Shown: positions 37,318-49,856 of the stretch, piece after piece
Position numbering within the stretch: position 1 is the stretch's first letter
Layout of the letters: every line of letters begins with the position of its first letter
From: Amaranthus tricolor
Taxonomy: Eukaryota > Streptophyta > Magnoliopsida > Caryophyllales > Amaranthaceae
Direction: 5' to 3'
DNA length: 64,000 bases
NCBI RefSeq assembly: GCF_026212465.1
Contig: NC_080057.1
Location: 15,277,269 to 15,341,268 of the forward strand
The notes under the pieces: model-generated
Database searches by the model: none
The model's input: only the letters and a program-made list of their open reading frames with translations
What the model was told of the DNA's origin: nothing
Translations under genes and position numbers: made by a program

Positions 37318-38095
37318 GCCAAAATCGTTACGATGTTAAGAACTTAGATGAACGATACAAACAACAATGAACAAAACGATGTTTGATAATGTAAAATAAG
37401 CAAAGAGACACAAAGATTTAAGGAGGTTCACTCAATGATGGCTACATCCTCCGTCGTGTGTAGTTTCTGTTTATATTATATCAATGGAGTATAAAATACT
37501 CTTACAAATGAAGTATTACAATTGTGTAAAAGAGATAAAAGCAAAAGGCTATGTGTTTGGCTTAGGGGTTGTGTTTTATGTATTTTTGAGTGAGTATGAG
37601 AGCTCTATATATAGTACTAAGTACATTAATGTCAATTGCTCACTGAATACAAGATTAATATTGAATAGTGCATGATATGAAACAGCTCCAAGAACTTGAA
37701 CGATCGAAAAACAGCATGCTAGGCACATTAGAGGATCCGCTCGACCGGAACAGAGAGCTCGCTCGGTTGAGCGAGCTATAGACACCTTCTAGATGCATTC
37801 TGTCTGACCGCTCGACCAACCAAGAAAACTCGCTCGGTCGAGTGACCATCAGGCTTCCTCTGTCAGAATTCTGTTCGAGCAAGCATCTATCAAAACCCTT
37901 TACACTTCTTCATTAATCATCATTAACACCAATAATTCTCATAAATACTCTTCCACAATAAATCACACTTAAACACTACAATCATTAAGTTAACAACTTA
38001 ATCTCCCACATTATCACACCTATTGGATTCCAAACCCAAGAGTCATACATGAATGCACTCATCAAATGTAGACTCAAGTCACATAATTCATAATA
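37318..38095 (-). repeat. 3' LTR of copia element 3
   Basis: About 778 bp. On the minus strand it runs from TATTATGAATTATGTGACTT (the expected TG mutated to TA) to AATATTTCA. It carries several GCTCGRCCGAGCGAGC-like words, shared with the LTRs of element 4. The minus-strand sequence just before it, AAGGTGGAGAT, is the polypurine tract. Confidence 0.9.
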
Positions 38096-38332
38096 ATCTC
38101 CACCTTGACTTGAGTTCACCTAAGTCAAAGCATACATCAATCCACTTCATCTAACAAAAAAATATAAACAACAGTAACATACACACCTTAAATGCCCCAA
38201 AAGGCATTACTTCAAGCAAGGAGCTAAGCCAACCAAGTCAACACACAAATCAAACTTGGTTGTAGGCAATGACTTTGTCATCATGTCGGCCGGGTTTTCT
38301 TTAATATCAATCTTCTTCAAAATCACCATTTT

Positions 38333-39511
38333 TTACTGAACTTCATCCCGGATGAAATTATACTTAATATCGATGTGTTTGGACCTTCTATGAAATGTAT
38401 TTTTATTCCTAGCCAAGTGAATTGCACTTTGACTATCATAATGCATACTTACCTCATACACCTTACTGCACATTTCACCAACAAGACCTTTAAGCCATTT
38501 TGCCTCCTTGAATGACTCGGCAACGACTATGTACTCCGCTTCGGTTGTCGAAAGAGCAACCACATCTTGTAATGACGATTGCCAACTTATCGCCAAACCA
38601 CCCAAAGTGAACACAAACCCACGTTTGGACTTTCTATTATCTAGATCACCACCATAGTCCGAGTCACAAAACCCTGTTAGCTTGCTTGAATCCTTCCCAT
38701 ACATAAGACAAACATTAGAAGTACTTTTCAAATACCTCAATAACCACTTAAGTGCCTCCCAATGTCCCTTCCCCGAATTTGACATATATCTACTTACTAA
38801 ACTCACCGCATGAGCTATGTCGGGTCTAGAACATACCATGGCATACATTACACTACCAACAGCACTAGTGTATCGGATTCTTACCATTTGCTCTTCTTCC
38901 GCCTTTGTTTGTGGACACAACCTCTTGGATAATTTGAAATAAGAGGCAAGAGGAGTAGACACACCTTTAGCATCATCCATAGAGAAACGTTGCACAACTT
39001 TCTAAATGTACTTCCTTTGGCTTAGGTATAAGACACCCTTATCCCGGTCTCTCAAAATCTCCATTCTAAGAATCTTCTTGGCTACACCAAGATCCTTCGT
39101 ATCAAATTCACTTGAAAGCAACTCTTTCAAGTTCTCCACCTGAAACAAAGAACTACAAGCTACTAGCATATCATCAACATATAAGAGCAAATACAATAAA
39201 GAACCATCTTCAAGTTTCTTAAGATAAACACAATTATCATAACTTCTAATTAAATCATGTGAAATCATAAAGGAATCAAACCTCTTGTACCATTGCCTTG
39301 GCGATTGCTTCAACCCATACAATGACCTCTTCAATTTACACACATGATTTTCCTTACCGGCTACCTCAAAACCTTCCGGTTGCTTCATAAAAATCTCCTC
39401 TTCAAGCTCACCATGAAGAAACGCCGTTTTCACATCCAATTGATGTAACTCCAAATCCTCCATCGCTACCAAAGCAAGTAATGCCCTTATAAAAGAGTGC
39501 TTCACTACCAT
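38333..39511 (-). pseudogene. Reverse transcriptase and RNase H of copia element 3
   Basis: One frame with a single stop just before 38995 (at the KYI*KVVQRF junction). It shows HQLDVKTAFLHGELEEEIF, SLYGLKQSPRQWY, LLLYVDDMLVA with the YVDD intact, and FDTKDLGVAKKILRMEI. Then come RPDIAHAVSLVSRYM, the RNase H residues in GFCDSDYGGD, LSTTEAEYI and HYDSQSAIHLA, and RSKHIDIKYNFIRDEV. The domain set is of the Tnt1/Tork type. Apart from the stop this stretch is well preserved, which suggests a moderate age. Confidence 0.93.
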
Positions 39512-41121
39512 TGAGAATACCTCATGAAAATCAACACCCTCAATTTGAGAGTATCCCTTTGCAACTGCCCTTGCTTTGTAGATGGGAGGAACACCACTAG
39601 AAGGACCCTCCTTCCTCTTGAATATCCACTTGCACCCAATAATTTTCTTTTTCTTTGGTGCTTCAACAATATCCTAAGTTTCATTCTTTGCAAGAGACTC
39701 CATCTCTTGCTTCATGGCTATCAACCATTTGCTTGAGTCATTTGCGCCCATAGCCTCCTTTTACGTACTAGGTTCATGTAACCCTTCGACTTTGCTAGCA
39801 ATGTTGAGAGCATATGCAACATAATCACACTCTTCAATATACCTCCTTGGAGCCACGATCTTCCTTCTTTGCCTAGTTGTGGACAGAGAAGGAGACCTTT
39901 GTTGAACATCATCATCATCAATTTTATCTTCCTCAATATTGGGAGTTTGATCCTCCACTTGTGCATCATTCTTTACAAAATTATCAATGGACTTTTCTAC
40001 ACTAGAGACTAACATGCTCTTTTCATCAAATACAACATCTCTCGACGTAATTATTCTTTTTGACTCATTACACCACACCCTATATCCCTTTACACCCACT
40101 CCATATCCCACAAAAATACATTTTCTAGCCCTAGGTTCTAACTTACCATCATTTACATGAATATAAGCTGGACAACCAAAGACTCTAAGACTAGAATAAT
40201 TTACCGGAGTGTTGTACCACACTTCTTGTGGTGATATGAATTTTAAGGCGGTATGAGGTGAGCGATTGATCAAATAACATGCCGTAGCCACCGCTTCGGC
40301 CCAATATTGCTTCCCCAATATTTCTTGGTTTGGCATACACCGAGCCCTCTCCAACAATGTTTTATTCATCCTCTCCGCAACACCATTTTGTTGAGGATGC
40401 TCTGCACTAGTTTTATGTCTAACAATACTTTCACTAGAACAATATTGAAGAAACTTATTATCAACAAATTCAAGACCATTATCGGTTCTTAAGGTCTTGA
40501 TGCTCCTATCGCTCTTTTTCTCTATCATTTTCTTCCACTCCAAGAAAGCATCAAAAACTTCATTCTTTTGATTGATGAAGTAACACCAAACTTTTCTTGA
40601 AAAATCATCAATAAAGGTCAACAAGTAATTACAACCACTAAGGGAGGGCTTTCGTGAAGGCCCCCACAAGTCGGAATGGATATAGTCTAAAATTCCCTTA
40701 GTGTTATGTACGGCGGGTTTAAAACTAATCCTCTTGTGTTTCCCATAAACACAATGTTCACAAAACCCAAGGTTCCCAAATTTCTTGCCATCAAATAAAT
40801 CTTGTTTAGAAAGTTCAAACATACCTCTTTCTCCCATGTGACCAAGTCTCAAGTGCCAAAGTTTGTGTCATGATCGGACATTGTGCTTGTGGAAATGTTT
40901 GCCGAGCCTAGGATGGTTGAACCATCAAGAGCATACAAACTCCCATTCAACTTACCCTTCATCACTACTAGTGACCCTCTAGCAACCTTCATGACTTCAC
41001 TTTCACAAGTAATTCTACACCCGATTTTGTCAAGAGTACCCAAAGATATAAGATTCTTTTTCAAACCTAGAACATACCTTACATCGGTTAAGGTCCTTAC
41101 CATCCCATCAAACATCTTCAT
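39512..41121 (-). pseudogene. Pre-integrase, integrase and linker of copia element 3
   Basis: At 41121-40849 lies VRTLTDVRYVLGLKKNLISL with GSLYALDGSTI. A frameshift leads to 40852-39761, with LGHMGERG and CEHCVYGKHKRISF (HHCC finger), integrase D (IHSDLWGP), D (LRTDNGLEF) and E (NGVAERMNK), and GCPAYIHV, KCIFVGYG. Stops follow near 39760 and 39675, in the stretch leading to reverse transcriptase (KIIGCKWIFKRK). All three catalytic acids of integrase are present. Confidence 0.93.
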
Positions 41122-42103
41122 TTTAACGCTCCCAACACCAAAACCTTACATGTTGTGTTGATCCCCATGGTTACATTTTCCCCATCAACACTTTCAAATG
41201 TTTGGAAGAAAGTTTTGTTGGGAGTCATGTGGAATGTGCACCCCGAGTCCAGAATCCACTCATCACTATCTTTGTACCCATGTATGGCAACTAATACACC
41301 ACCATCATCACTATCATTTACGTAACTAGCATCAGCATTGCTAGTTTCGTCCCTAGTCCCCTTATCATTTTTCTTTTTCAATTTCTAACAATCTTTCTTG
41401 ATGTGGCCCTTAAGCTTGCAATAGTTGCATGTCTTATTTTTGTTGGGTCCCCTAGACTTAGACCTTCTTTTACCCTTGTTTTCATTTCCACTAGTGGAAC
41501 CTTTCTCTTGTGTCCTCCCTCTCACAAACAACCCATCACTAGCATTACTTTGTGATTTTTGTGATAATTGTGAATCAATGAGATCCCTTTGTGTCAATGC
41601 ATTTTTCACATCATCACTACTCAAATTATCTCTACCATAAAGTAAAGTTTCTCTAAAATTTTTGTAAGAAGGGGGTAGAGAACATATGAGGTAAATTGCC
41701 AAGTCCTCATCATCAAGCTTGACATCAATATTTTGCAAATACATAACAATGGAATAAAATTCATCTAAGTGAGGTTTTAAAGGTTTACCTTCCTCCAAGC
41801 GTAGATCGTAGAGTCTACTTTTCAAAAGTAGCCTATTGGTAACACTCTTGGCCATATAGAGTGACTCCAATTTCTCCCATATCCCCTTGGTTGTTGTTTC
41901 TTTAACAACCTCTCTTAGCACTTCGTTAGAAAGACATAATTGAATAGCCGTTAATGTCTTTGAGTCAATCTCTTCCCACTTTGCCGCGGTCATTCCTTCC
42001 GACATCTTGTCTACACCATCAATGGCCTTATGCACACCATTTTGGATTAAAATGGCTCTCATTTTGACTTGCCATAAGCCAAAATTTACATTTTTATCAA
42101 ACT
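41118..42103 (-). pseudogene. Gag core and protease of copia element 3
   Basis: The gag core starts at the insertion junction with KFDKNVNFGLWQVKMRAIL and continues LCLSNEVLREVV, NRLLLKSRLYDLRLEE, LDEFYSIVMYLQ. The zinc knuckle CNYCKLKGHIKKDC is followed at once by TAG (41385-41387) where relatives have Trp. In the same frame, protease continues with WILDSGCTFHMT, catalytic Asp intact, to about 41118. The first 11 or so gag codons (MSTMKLEIEKF) lie 4 kb away at about 46195-46156, split off by the 4052-bp insert. Confidence 0.92.
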
Positions 42104-45100
42104 TGTAACCGCCTCGAATTATGAAGGCAAACACTAACTGGAATTTAGTATTAATCAAGCGGAAGCTTACTTTTGCCAACACAATTAAGGGGTTACTTAA
42201 AGATCAAACCAATATCCAAGCAATATAACGGAAGTCTTAACTGTCCAAAATTTAGGAAAATTACAACCAAATCGAAATAAGTCCAAAGTTCAAATTACAT
42301 CCTTAAAATAGTCTAAATCTAAACTAATAGTCTCTCAAATACAATAAAGAGATCTAAACAAAAGGGGAGTCATACTCCAACTCGGGTTCAACTTCCACTC
42401 GCATATCCATTCTCCGTCGAGGTGCCATAGGGGTTTACTCTAAAAACAAAACCATTGGAAAAAACATACAAAGCATAGTATCAGCAAAATGGCTGAGTAT
42501 AAACACACTGGTGTCCGTCAAACAAGTTATTAGAATCTTTTTTTTATGAGTAAATTTATTTTGAAATATGCTTTTTCATTTGATAAATCATATTATGATT
42601 CAAATCCAGTTCAATGGCTCTATAGTAATTTCAAATTCTCATTTTTCATCATAAATCATAAGATCTCAATAGATCCAAATCAATTTCAAACTCATATAAT
42701 AAGTTTACATGGGTACTCTGTGAGTCATCCTGTGACTCGTTTGGTAGTCGGTCTACCGTCCGCGACATGTCCGGCAAGTATAACACAATGGTATTGTGAA
42801 CAATACGCGCTCAGCATTGGTGAGCCGTTTAATCATGCACACAACATTTGCTGTGCCATATGTACCCGCCATTTAGGCTAAAACATTTTTTTTACATAAT
42901 ATATATCTTGTAATTTTAATAGCATTTGAAAGTCAAAAGTATCAACTTTTTCAATATGATAAACATCTTTTATTTGCACATAGCAAAACATACTTTATTT
43001 GCGACTTAGCAAAATCAAATCATAATATTTCCCACATGGGTAAAACATGCTTAGCATAATCATATCATTAAACATAACCTTTGTATTATATTGGGGCATC
43101 ACTAGCATGTATGGAAATGCATCGTAACAAAAAGTAATTAAAGTTCAATATAATTTTTTTTTTAAGGAAACCACTAAAATGTTTCGTTTCAATCCTTCTT
43201 AAAGTAAATATAACTTAAAAGGGTTTTAACTTAAAAGGGTTTTGAAATTCATTAAAAACAACTAGAATATGATTCATAAGTCTGTAAAATCACTACGACA
43301 GAAGATTTCATAAAACACTATTTTCTTAAATACGAGATAGTTTTGCCGGCAATAAAATCGATAATTGATTTACAAAGTACATATTAATTCTCCAACAAGA
43401 CCCAAATTAATCAAGTCATTATAATACCTTATTTAAAATGAATTTAAGGTTGTCCCATCAGATTATAATTGGTTATGCGAATTTATAACGATCTTACAAT
43501 TATTTTCGACAATTTGGGTATTTACCGTTATTTAAATGGTGTCTTAAATCCATAAAATTTATAAACCATCTAATTTAAACTTAATTTATACTATGAGGCA
43601 GTAGGTTATTAATATAATTATAAATTTATTTATATAGGTCTATTTTTACCAAAATTAATAATTTCTTTTATAAAATTATACCAAAGTTCCAGAAGTCATA
43701 TAACATGTTTATTAGGCTATTTGAACTTATAAAACTCATGTATGATGTTTTATTATTTTGTATAGATATTTTATCGATAAATAGAATAAAATAGGTTTAA
43801 AACTATTTGAGTCCGAATAAAATATTATAAAAATTATATGATATTCCAGAAGCTATTTTAAGGGGTACAAAATTTTAAATAACCATTAAAAATCATGTGG
43901 GCTATTTTTAATAATTAATATCTTTATTTTACCAATAAACCGAATAAAATCTATTTAAGTCCATATATGGTCACGAAAATCCATATAAATTTTGAACATG
44001 TATCTACTGTTTATATAAGTGTCTCATAAAATTTTCATGTCCAAAAGACGTCATTTAGTATTTATTTTATATTTTACCGTTTTCAAACTTACCGATTATT
44101 AATAACCGAGTAAAAATTATTAAGATCCTTAAATGTCAACGAAACCTTCCCAAACTTTTTCCAATTTTACCTACTGTCCATATGAGTATGTGATAAAAAT
44201 TTCAAGTTCATATTTCTTTGTTTGGTAATTATTTTATATTTTACCATTTTACAATTTACCGTTAAACAATTTAACGATTATTCAAAAATAATAAAAAAAA
44301 AATTCCAAACTAAATATATTCTGGCCAAATCTTGTTGGAGACATTATAATATGTTTTTATTAATTATTTTTGATGATGAAGAGTTCATCTAATACCATGT
44401 TTTATAATAAGAGTATTTAACACTCTAAAATCCATTGAAATATCAATTTAACGAATAATCTCAACAAAAAGTATCCAAGAAATTTTCTTAACATATAGCT
44501 ACTGAAAATTTCTTTTAAAATGAATTTTAAATATTTTCAAATTCATATAATCATTTCCATCACAATAACTTTCACAAAGTAGTGTTAAACATGCCTTTAA
44601 ACATACAATAATTTATAAAATCAACATGCATGATGCCCACAATAATAATACATGTAATAAATTATTCCATACTCAAATTTATCATTTTGACATCATTTTT
44701 CAAGATTTAAGAACTTCTCTTTGGGAATTTTATTTTTTTTTTTAAAAAAAGTTTATACACAAACTTTCCCAACTTGTTCTTAAATCCTTTAAAAATCACC
44801 CCATGTGACATACCTCGACTCCAAGCCTATATAATTATTCCGTAAGCTCCTACGCGTTCTTAGAAGCGGTTCTAACTTTGGGTCCTTACCGTTCAAGTCT
44901 CAACTCCAACTCTTCAACTAAACATATTGCATTCATCCAAAAATCAATAATAATTTTGGATTTCTAACATGCACTTAATTTTTCCAAGTTAGAGTTGTTA
45001 GACTAAAACTTGTGATGATTTTAATATATTTGGAGTATACTTATTATGTTGAGCAACATACTTAGTTAAGTCCTATAATTTTATTTGAATCCTTTAAGTA

Positions 45101-46155
45101 ACAAAATTTATATGTTTGTGGAAATACATCTTCTTACTTTCTATTATGGCCTATTTTTATAGATTTATAAGTGATGATTTTCTTAGTTTAGAGATAAAAT
45201 ACTCATTTTATAATGATCTTAGTTTATAGAAAGATTCATGTAAAAAAATGTTTTACATGAACAAGTTTTAACAAAACTAGTGGAATAAGGAAATGAACAT
45301 GACTTACTCTATACTTAGTGGATTTCTTCAAGTTTGGTGTCTATGGAAAGCTCTTAAGATGAAGATTATTTTTATGGGAGATTTGAGTTAATAAACATAA
45401 ATTTTCAGAAGTTTTAGATGGGTTTTTAAAGGAGATTTGATGAGAAAAGAAGGTGTTCTAGTTATTGAAAGTTTGAAGGATTCTAGTGTTTGTTCATGGA
45501 TGAACTTGGGAGCAATGTGTTGGGGTTTATGGCTGAATAATTATTCAGAAAATGGAGTGTTTTTGCTTCAAATATTTGCCTCTTGCATGCTTGTAATGAT
45601 GCACAAGCTTTGGGTAGAACAAAAGGGGTTTTGGGTAGTGTGATTGGCTTGAGTGTGTAAGTGAACAAGGAGCTACTAAGGGGATTTGGGACAGCCATAT
45701 TAGCTGCTGTTTGGGGCTGATTTGGAGTGCTTTTTGTCCTCAATTTGGTCTATTATGGTATAAGAAAGGTTTATCTAAGATAGTTTAAAGTTTGGGTAAA
45801 AATTGTTGTACATGTAACAAGTTATGTAACTTGTACTTCATGTTTAAAAATCACTTGTACATGTGAGAAATATTTAATTTACTCCCATCATGGCTATATA
45901 ATATGCTTGGGTAATAATTAAAATTTTTTTCGAACTGTTATGGGTAGTTGCTCAACTTTAAGTTTTACCTCCAAAGTTTACGTTACTTGTTACGATTCAT
46001 AATCGCGTTACAAATTAACAAGTTTCTAATCATTGTAGAGAATTTTCAAATTACTACCATCACTAATTAAATTATAATTAGTAACGAACAAATATATAAG
46101 AAAAATTAGGCACTAAAAACGACTAATGAAATCTCCTAATAATACGACTGTTTCA
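42104..46155. mobile_element. 4052-bp TG...CA element in gag of element 3 (solo-LTR or LARD-like)
   Basis: It begins TGTAACCGCC and ends ACTGTTTCA, flanked by the direct repeat AAACT at 42099-42103 and 46156-46160, which is single in the uninterrupted gag sequence. TG...CA ends and a 5-bp target duplication indicate an LTR retrotransposon product. No gag, pol, primer site or internal LTR pair was recognised, so it is either a very long solo LTR or a non-coding derivative. The beginning TGTAACCG resembles gypsy LTRs. A short frame at 45437-45643 (68 codons) has no known motif. Very AT-rich in the middle. Confidence 0.8.
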
Positions 46156-46246
46156 AAACTTCTCTATTTCAAGCTTCATTGTAGACATGTTTCACTAACA
46201 ATGACTTCTTAAGACACCGTAATAACAACTTGGTTCTGATACCAAT
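46156..46246 (-). other. Leader, primer site and gag start of copia element 3
   Basis: On the minus strand, directly after the LTR end AATATTTCA, comes ATTGGTATCAGAACC, the initiator-Met primer site with one change, then a leader and ATG with MSTMKLEIEKF. This head of gag is cut by the 4052-bp insert at the codon for Phe. Confidence 0.85.
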
Positions 46247-48404
46247 TGAAATATTTACCAAAATCATTACGATGTTAAGAACTTAGATGAACGATACAAA
46301 CAACAATGAACAAAACGATGTTTGATAATGTAAAATAAGCAAAGAGACACAAAGATTTAAGGAGGTTCACTCAATGATGGCTACGTCCTCCGTCGTGTGT
46401 AGTTTCTGTTTATATTATATCAATGGAGTATAAAATACTCTTACAAATGAAGTATTACAATTGTGTAAGAGAGATAAAAGCAAAAGGCTATGTGTTTGGC
46501 TTAGGGGTTGTGTTTTATGTATTTTTTTGAGTGAGTATGAGAGCTCTATTTATAGTACTAAGTACATTAATGTCAATTGCTCACTGAATAAAAGATTAAT
46601 ATTGAATAATGAATGTTATGAAACAGCTCCAAGAACTTGAACAGTCGAAAAACAGCATCCTAGGCACATCAGAGGATCCGCTCGACCGGAACAAAGAGCT
46701 CGCTCGGTCGAGCGAGCTATAGACACCTTTTGGATGCATTCTATCTGACCGCTCGACCAACCAAGAAAACTCACTCTGTCGAGCGGCTCGGTCGAGCGAC
46801 CATTGATGTATGCACTTTGTACTATATTTTTATGCTCCTTCCCCTCGCATTTTATGGCATTTTGATGTGTGATTTCGCATTTTTTATGTGGTTTTACGCT
46901 TGGTTGGAGTTTTTTGTGTGTCTTTGATTATTTCTGGTCATTTTACTCCACTCTTGTATTGGAAGCGGATCACTTCTGAGCATTAGAATGCGTGCTTCGA
47001 GATTTAGCAGAGTTTGAGACCGCACTACGGCACTTTTGTGAGCTCACGGGCTCATTCGGATATGCTTTTAGTCCCGATGGGTCTCGTTTGTACTTTTGCC
47101 GCGTTCTAATGAAGAAAAGTAAGCACAAGATGATGGGTCGGGGCGGGTATTTTCATACCCGGGCGATTTCAAGTAAGAAATAGGAATGTAAGCCTCCAAG
47201 CTCAGGATCCGGTCGGGTATACTCTAAACCTGGTCGGGTCTGTCGATAATCATTTGCATAAGTATTCAGCTTGCCTAAACCCGGTCCGGTCCTGCTTTAA
47301 TAACCGTTTTCCGCACAGTTTATATTTTATTATGAGGGAATGTAATAAGGGGCGAGGAGAGACGTTTTCTATGGGGGATATTTTTTATTCTTCACTTTCA
47401 GAACAAAAACTTTGTAACTTTCAAATACTTTCGTTCATCCTTTGGTATTCAACTTCAAGTATTATTTCTTTATCCCTTCCTTGTTATTACTTTTAATCAT
47501 GTTTTTTTTTAATTAATTCTTGTTTTGATGCATTTGATATGTGTGAGTAGTTTCTTAATCTAGGGTTAGATGGAACCCTAATCATGATGTTGATGATGAA
47601 TTATTGAATCCCAATCCCTTTTTGTTATGCATAATCCTTGTTCATGCTTGGTTTCTTATGCTAGTTAACTCATTTTTTTTCAATAGAAATTTTGGAAATT
47701 GTGGTTAACAATTCATTCAATCGTTAACGAAAGTTAGAGTTAAATGAATTGCCTTTTAGATCAAGGGCTTGATAATCTTCATGAAAATAGATTGATTTGA
47801 TTGTTAGATCTTATAGAATACTATGTTCAATGTCATTGCTATACTTGATTCCATGAAAATAGGTTTGATAGTATAGCAGTGAAACTAATAGTCTTTGAAA
47901 GGAGTTATTAGTATCTTTAATGGTGTATTCGTCCTATTGAACTTGGTTATGATTGTTGTAGGGGTAGTAGGATCTCATTGTCATCTTATCCCTAGATGTT
48001 TTAGTATCATTGATTTACCTTTCTAATTTAATTGTTTGTACTCTAGTCAATTAGTTAGTTTAGACATATACTCTCTAAAATTGTGTGTTATTTAGGATCA
48101 ATTGGTAGCCGGAAAATAATCATTTACTACATTGTTCCCTCTGGATTCGACCCTAACTGTTGCCGAGCGACCATCAGGCTTCCTTTGTCAGAATTCTGTT
48201 CGAGCAAGCATCTATCAAAACCATTTGCACTTCTTCATTAATCATCATTAACACCAATAATTCTCATGAATACTCTTCCACAATAAATCACACTTAAACA
48301 CTACAACTTAATCTCCCACATTATCAAACCATTGGATTCCAAACCCAAGAATTATACATGAATGCACTCATCAAATGTGAACTCAAGTCACATAATTCAT
48401 AACA
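46247..48404 (-). repeat. 5' LTR of copia element 3, with insert
   Basis: It matches the 3' LTR (37318-38095) closely on both sides of a 1370-bp insertion. It ends at the target duplication. Relative to the other LTR it also has a 10-bp GAGCGGCTCG-type expansion before the insertion. Confidence 0.92.
46804..48173. mobile_element. 1370-bp insertion in the element 3 5' LTR
   Basis: The insert starts TGATGTATGCAC and ends CCCTAACTGTTGC and is flanked by the direct repeat CGAGCGACCAT (46793-46803 and 48174-48184), single in the other LTR. The right end, TTCCCTCTGGATTCGACCCT, resembles the end of Athila/Tat-type gypsy LTRs, so a solo LTR is likely. The 11-bp repeat is longer than the usual 5 bp and there are no terminal inverted repeats, so the class remains open. 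Short frames inside lack known domains. Confidence 0.7.
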
Positions 48405-48688
48405 GAACCAAACACATCGAAGTGGATTATCACTCCTTATTCAATTAACTTATCTTCCTATGACATCGTAAAAGTTATATGTAATGGTGATATACAATAC
48501 AAACAGAACGTTATATGTAATGGTGTTTTAGTTATATATAATGGTGATATACAATACAAACAGAACGTTATATCTCTTTTTCTATAAATAAGTGGAAGAA
48601 GCTTTTGTTTCAATAATGACATATATAATACAAACAGAACGTTATATGTAATAGTGTAAGATAGCAACCTCCTTCAAGAATTCTTACA
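48405..48688 (+). pseudogene. End of pol and truncated 3' LTR of copia element 2
   Basis: Resumes with KHIEVDYHS directly after the target duplication, then loses homology. A segment related to the element 2 5' LTR follows and ends at TTCTTACA (48688). Confidence 0.75.
48473..48573. repeat. 57-bp tandem repeat, about 1.8 copies
   Basis: The unit starting AGTTATATGTAATGGTGATA repeats at 48530; ACAAACAGAACGTTATA occurs a third time near 48633. Confidence 0.85.
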
Positions 48689-49856
48689 CAACTTATTATC
48701 ATGATTCTAAGCTACTAATATACTGCAAAATGGTATCTAAACTATAAAACATTTTGTTGAATTTTCTTTTGTTTAGTTATGTCTAGTTGTTATCAAAGAA
48801 GAGAAGAGAAACAAATGAAGAAACCCAAAAGAAGGGAATAAAAATAATTAGAGAAACTAGAAGAAAGAGACAAATAATTAAAGAGGAGGAAAATTGAAAG
48901 AAGAAAAATCAAGGAATTAGAAAGAAGTAACTAACAAAAAGAAAAATATAGAAAATCAAGGAAAAGGAAACTAAATGAAGAAATAATATATAGGAAGAAA
49001 AGAAAAAAAAGGAAACATTACCATTAATCCAATTATTTATTGATTTTTCTACAATGATCTCAATTTTTAATTAATCATGAATAATCTCAATTTTAGGGTC
49101 AATTACCTAAGAACATTGTTAACCAAATGATGATTAGTTTTTGCAGGTTATTTGCCACAAAAAAAGGAAAAATAAAAATAAAAATCTAAATTATCAAAAA
49201 ATAAAAGTTAAAAAAAAACTTATTTGATTTCTTTTTTTAATTTTTTTTAACATTTTTCAATTTTATAGTAATTTAATTTTGTATTTATTTTTTTATTTTT
49301 TATGCAAAATGACTTGATGTGTAGATAAAAGGTTACCTTAGTGCATTCTAAGCAAGCACCCCTTACAGTTTAGATTATTAATGTATAATTAAAAGTTGAT
49401 ATAATTAGAAAATCAGTAAAGCTTTGATTATTTAAAGTAATTTTTTCAAAGCAAAATTCTCAGAAAATAGAAAATAGAATAGAAAAACACAAAAAAAAAA
49501 AATGGTACAAGTGGTGGAAAATGGAGTTAACCTAGCAATGTAAGCATATTTTTATTTTTATTTTCCCCTTTTCTCTTACTTTTTTCGTAATTAAGAATAA
49601 ATCCTTTCTTCTATAAAAATTAAATTCGTTTAACTTTATCTTTCTTTAAAGAAAACAACTTTCTGTTAATTGTATCGTCACATTTAAAAATGTTTTTTGC
49701 CAATATAATCCAAAAGTGCATGATGCACAAAAGCACATCAAGTGATTTAACTTTAACATTCAAATTAGTATGAGACTTATTGATATGGTTTCCAAAATAA
49801 AGTTGTGCAACTCGACTAAATACGGAGAATATCATAATAATGCAAATCATTTATGA
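48689..49856. other. Spacer with a purine-rich strand segment
   Basis: No gene recognised. From about 48790 to 49015 the plus strand is almost only A and G with scattered C/T (AGAAAGAGAC, GAGGAGGAAAA and similar). AT homopolymer-like sequence follows to 49560. Confidence 0.5.

Larger units (their letters stand above)
37318..48404 (-). mobile_element. Ty1/copia element 3 (Tnt1/Tork-like, minus)
   Basis: The element has TG...CA-type ends and sits in element 2 between GAACT (37313-37317) and GAACC (48405-48409), a 5-bp target duplication with one mismatch. Minus orientation: 5' LTR 48404-46247 (with a 1370-bp insert), primer site, gag start, a 4052-bp insert, rest of gag and pol (42098-38333), 3' LTR 38095-37318. 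Gag and LTRs are clearly related to element 4. Removing the two inserts leaves about 5.7 kb, a normal size. Stops and frameshifts inactivate it. Confidence 0.93.
32640..48688 (+). mobile_element. Ty1/copia element 2 (plus), split by element 3
   Basis: 5' LTR, primer site, gag and pol occupy 32640-37317. The frame breaks off in RNase H at LHERT (37316) and resumes at 48405 with the codons for the next conserved residues, KHIEVDYHS, then a truncated 3' LTR ending at about 48688. The 11.1 kb between is copia element 3 in opposite orientation. Element 2 is riddled with stops and indels and is the oldest layer of the nest. Its gag N-terminus (VYYLHPTDQ) places it near element 1. Confidence 0.88.

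Noticed and set aside
45437..45643. 68-codon frame in the 4052-bp element
   Set aside because: No recognisable domain and no homology I can name; listed only as a remark on that element.
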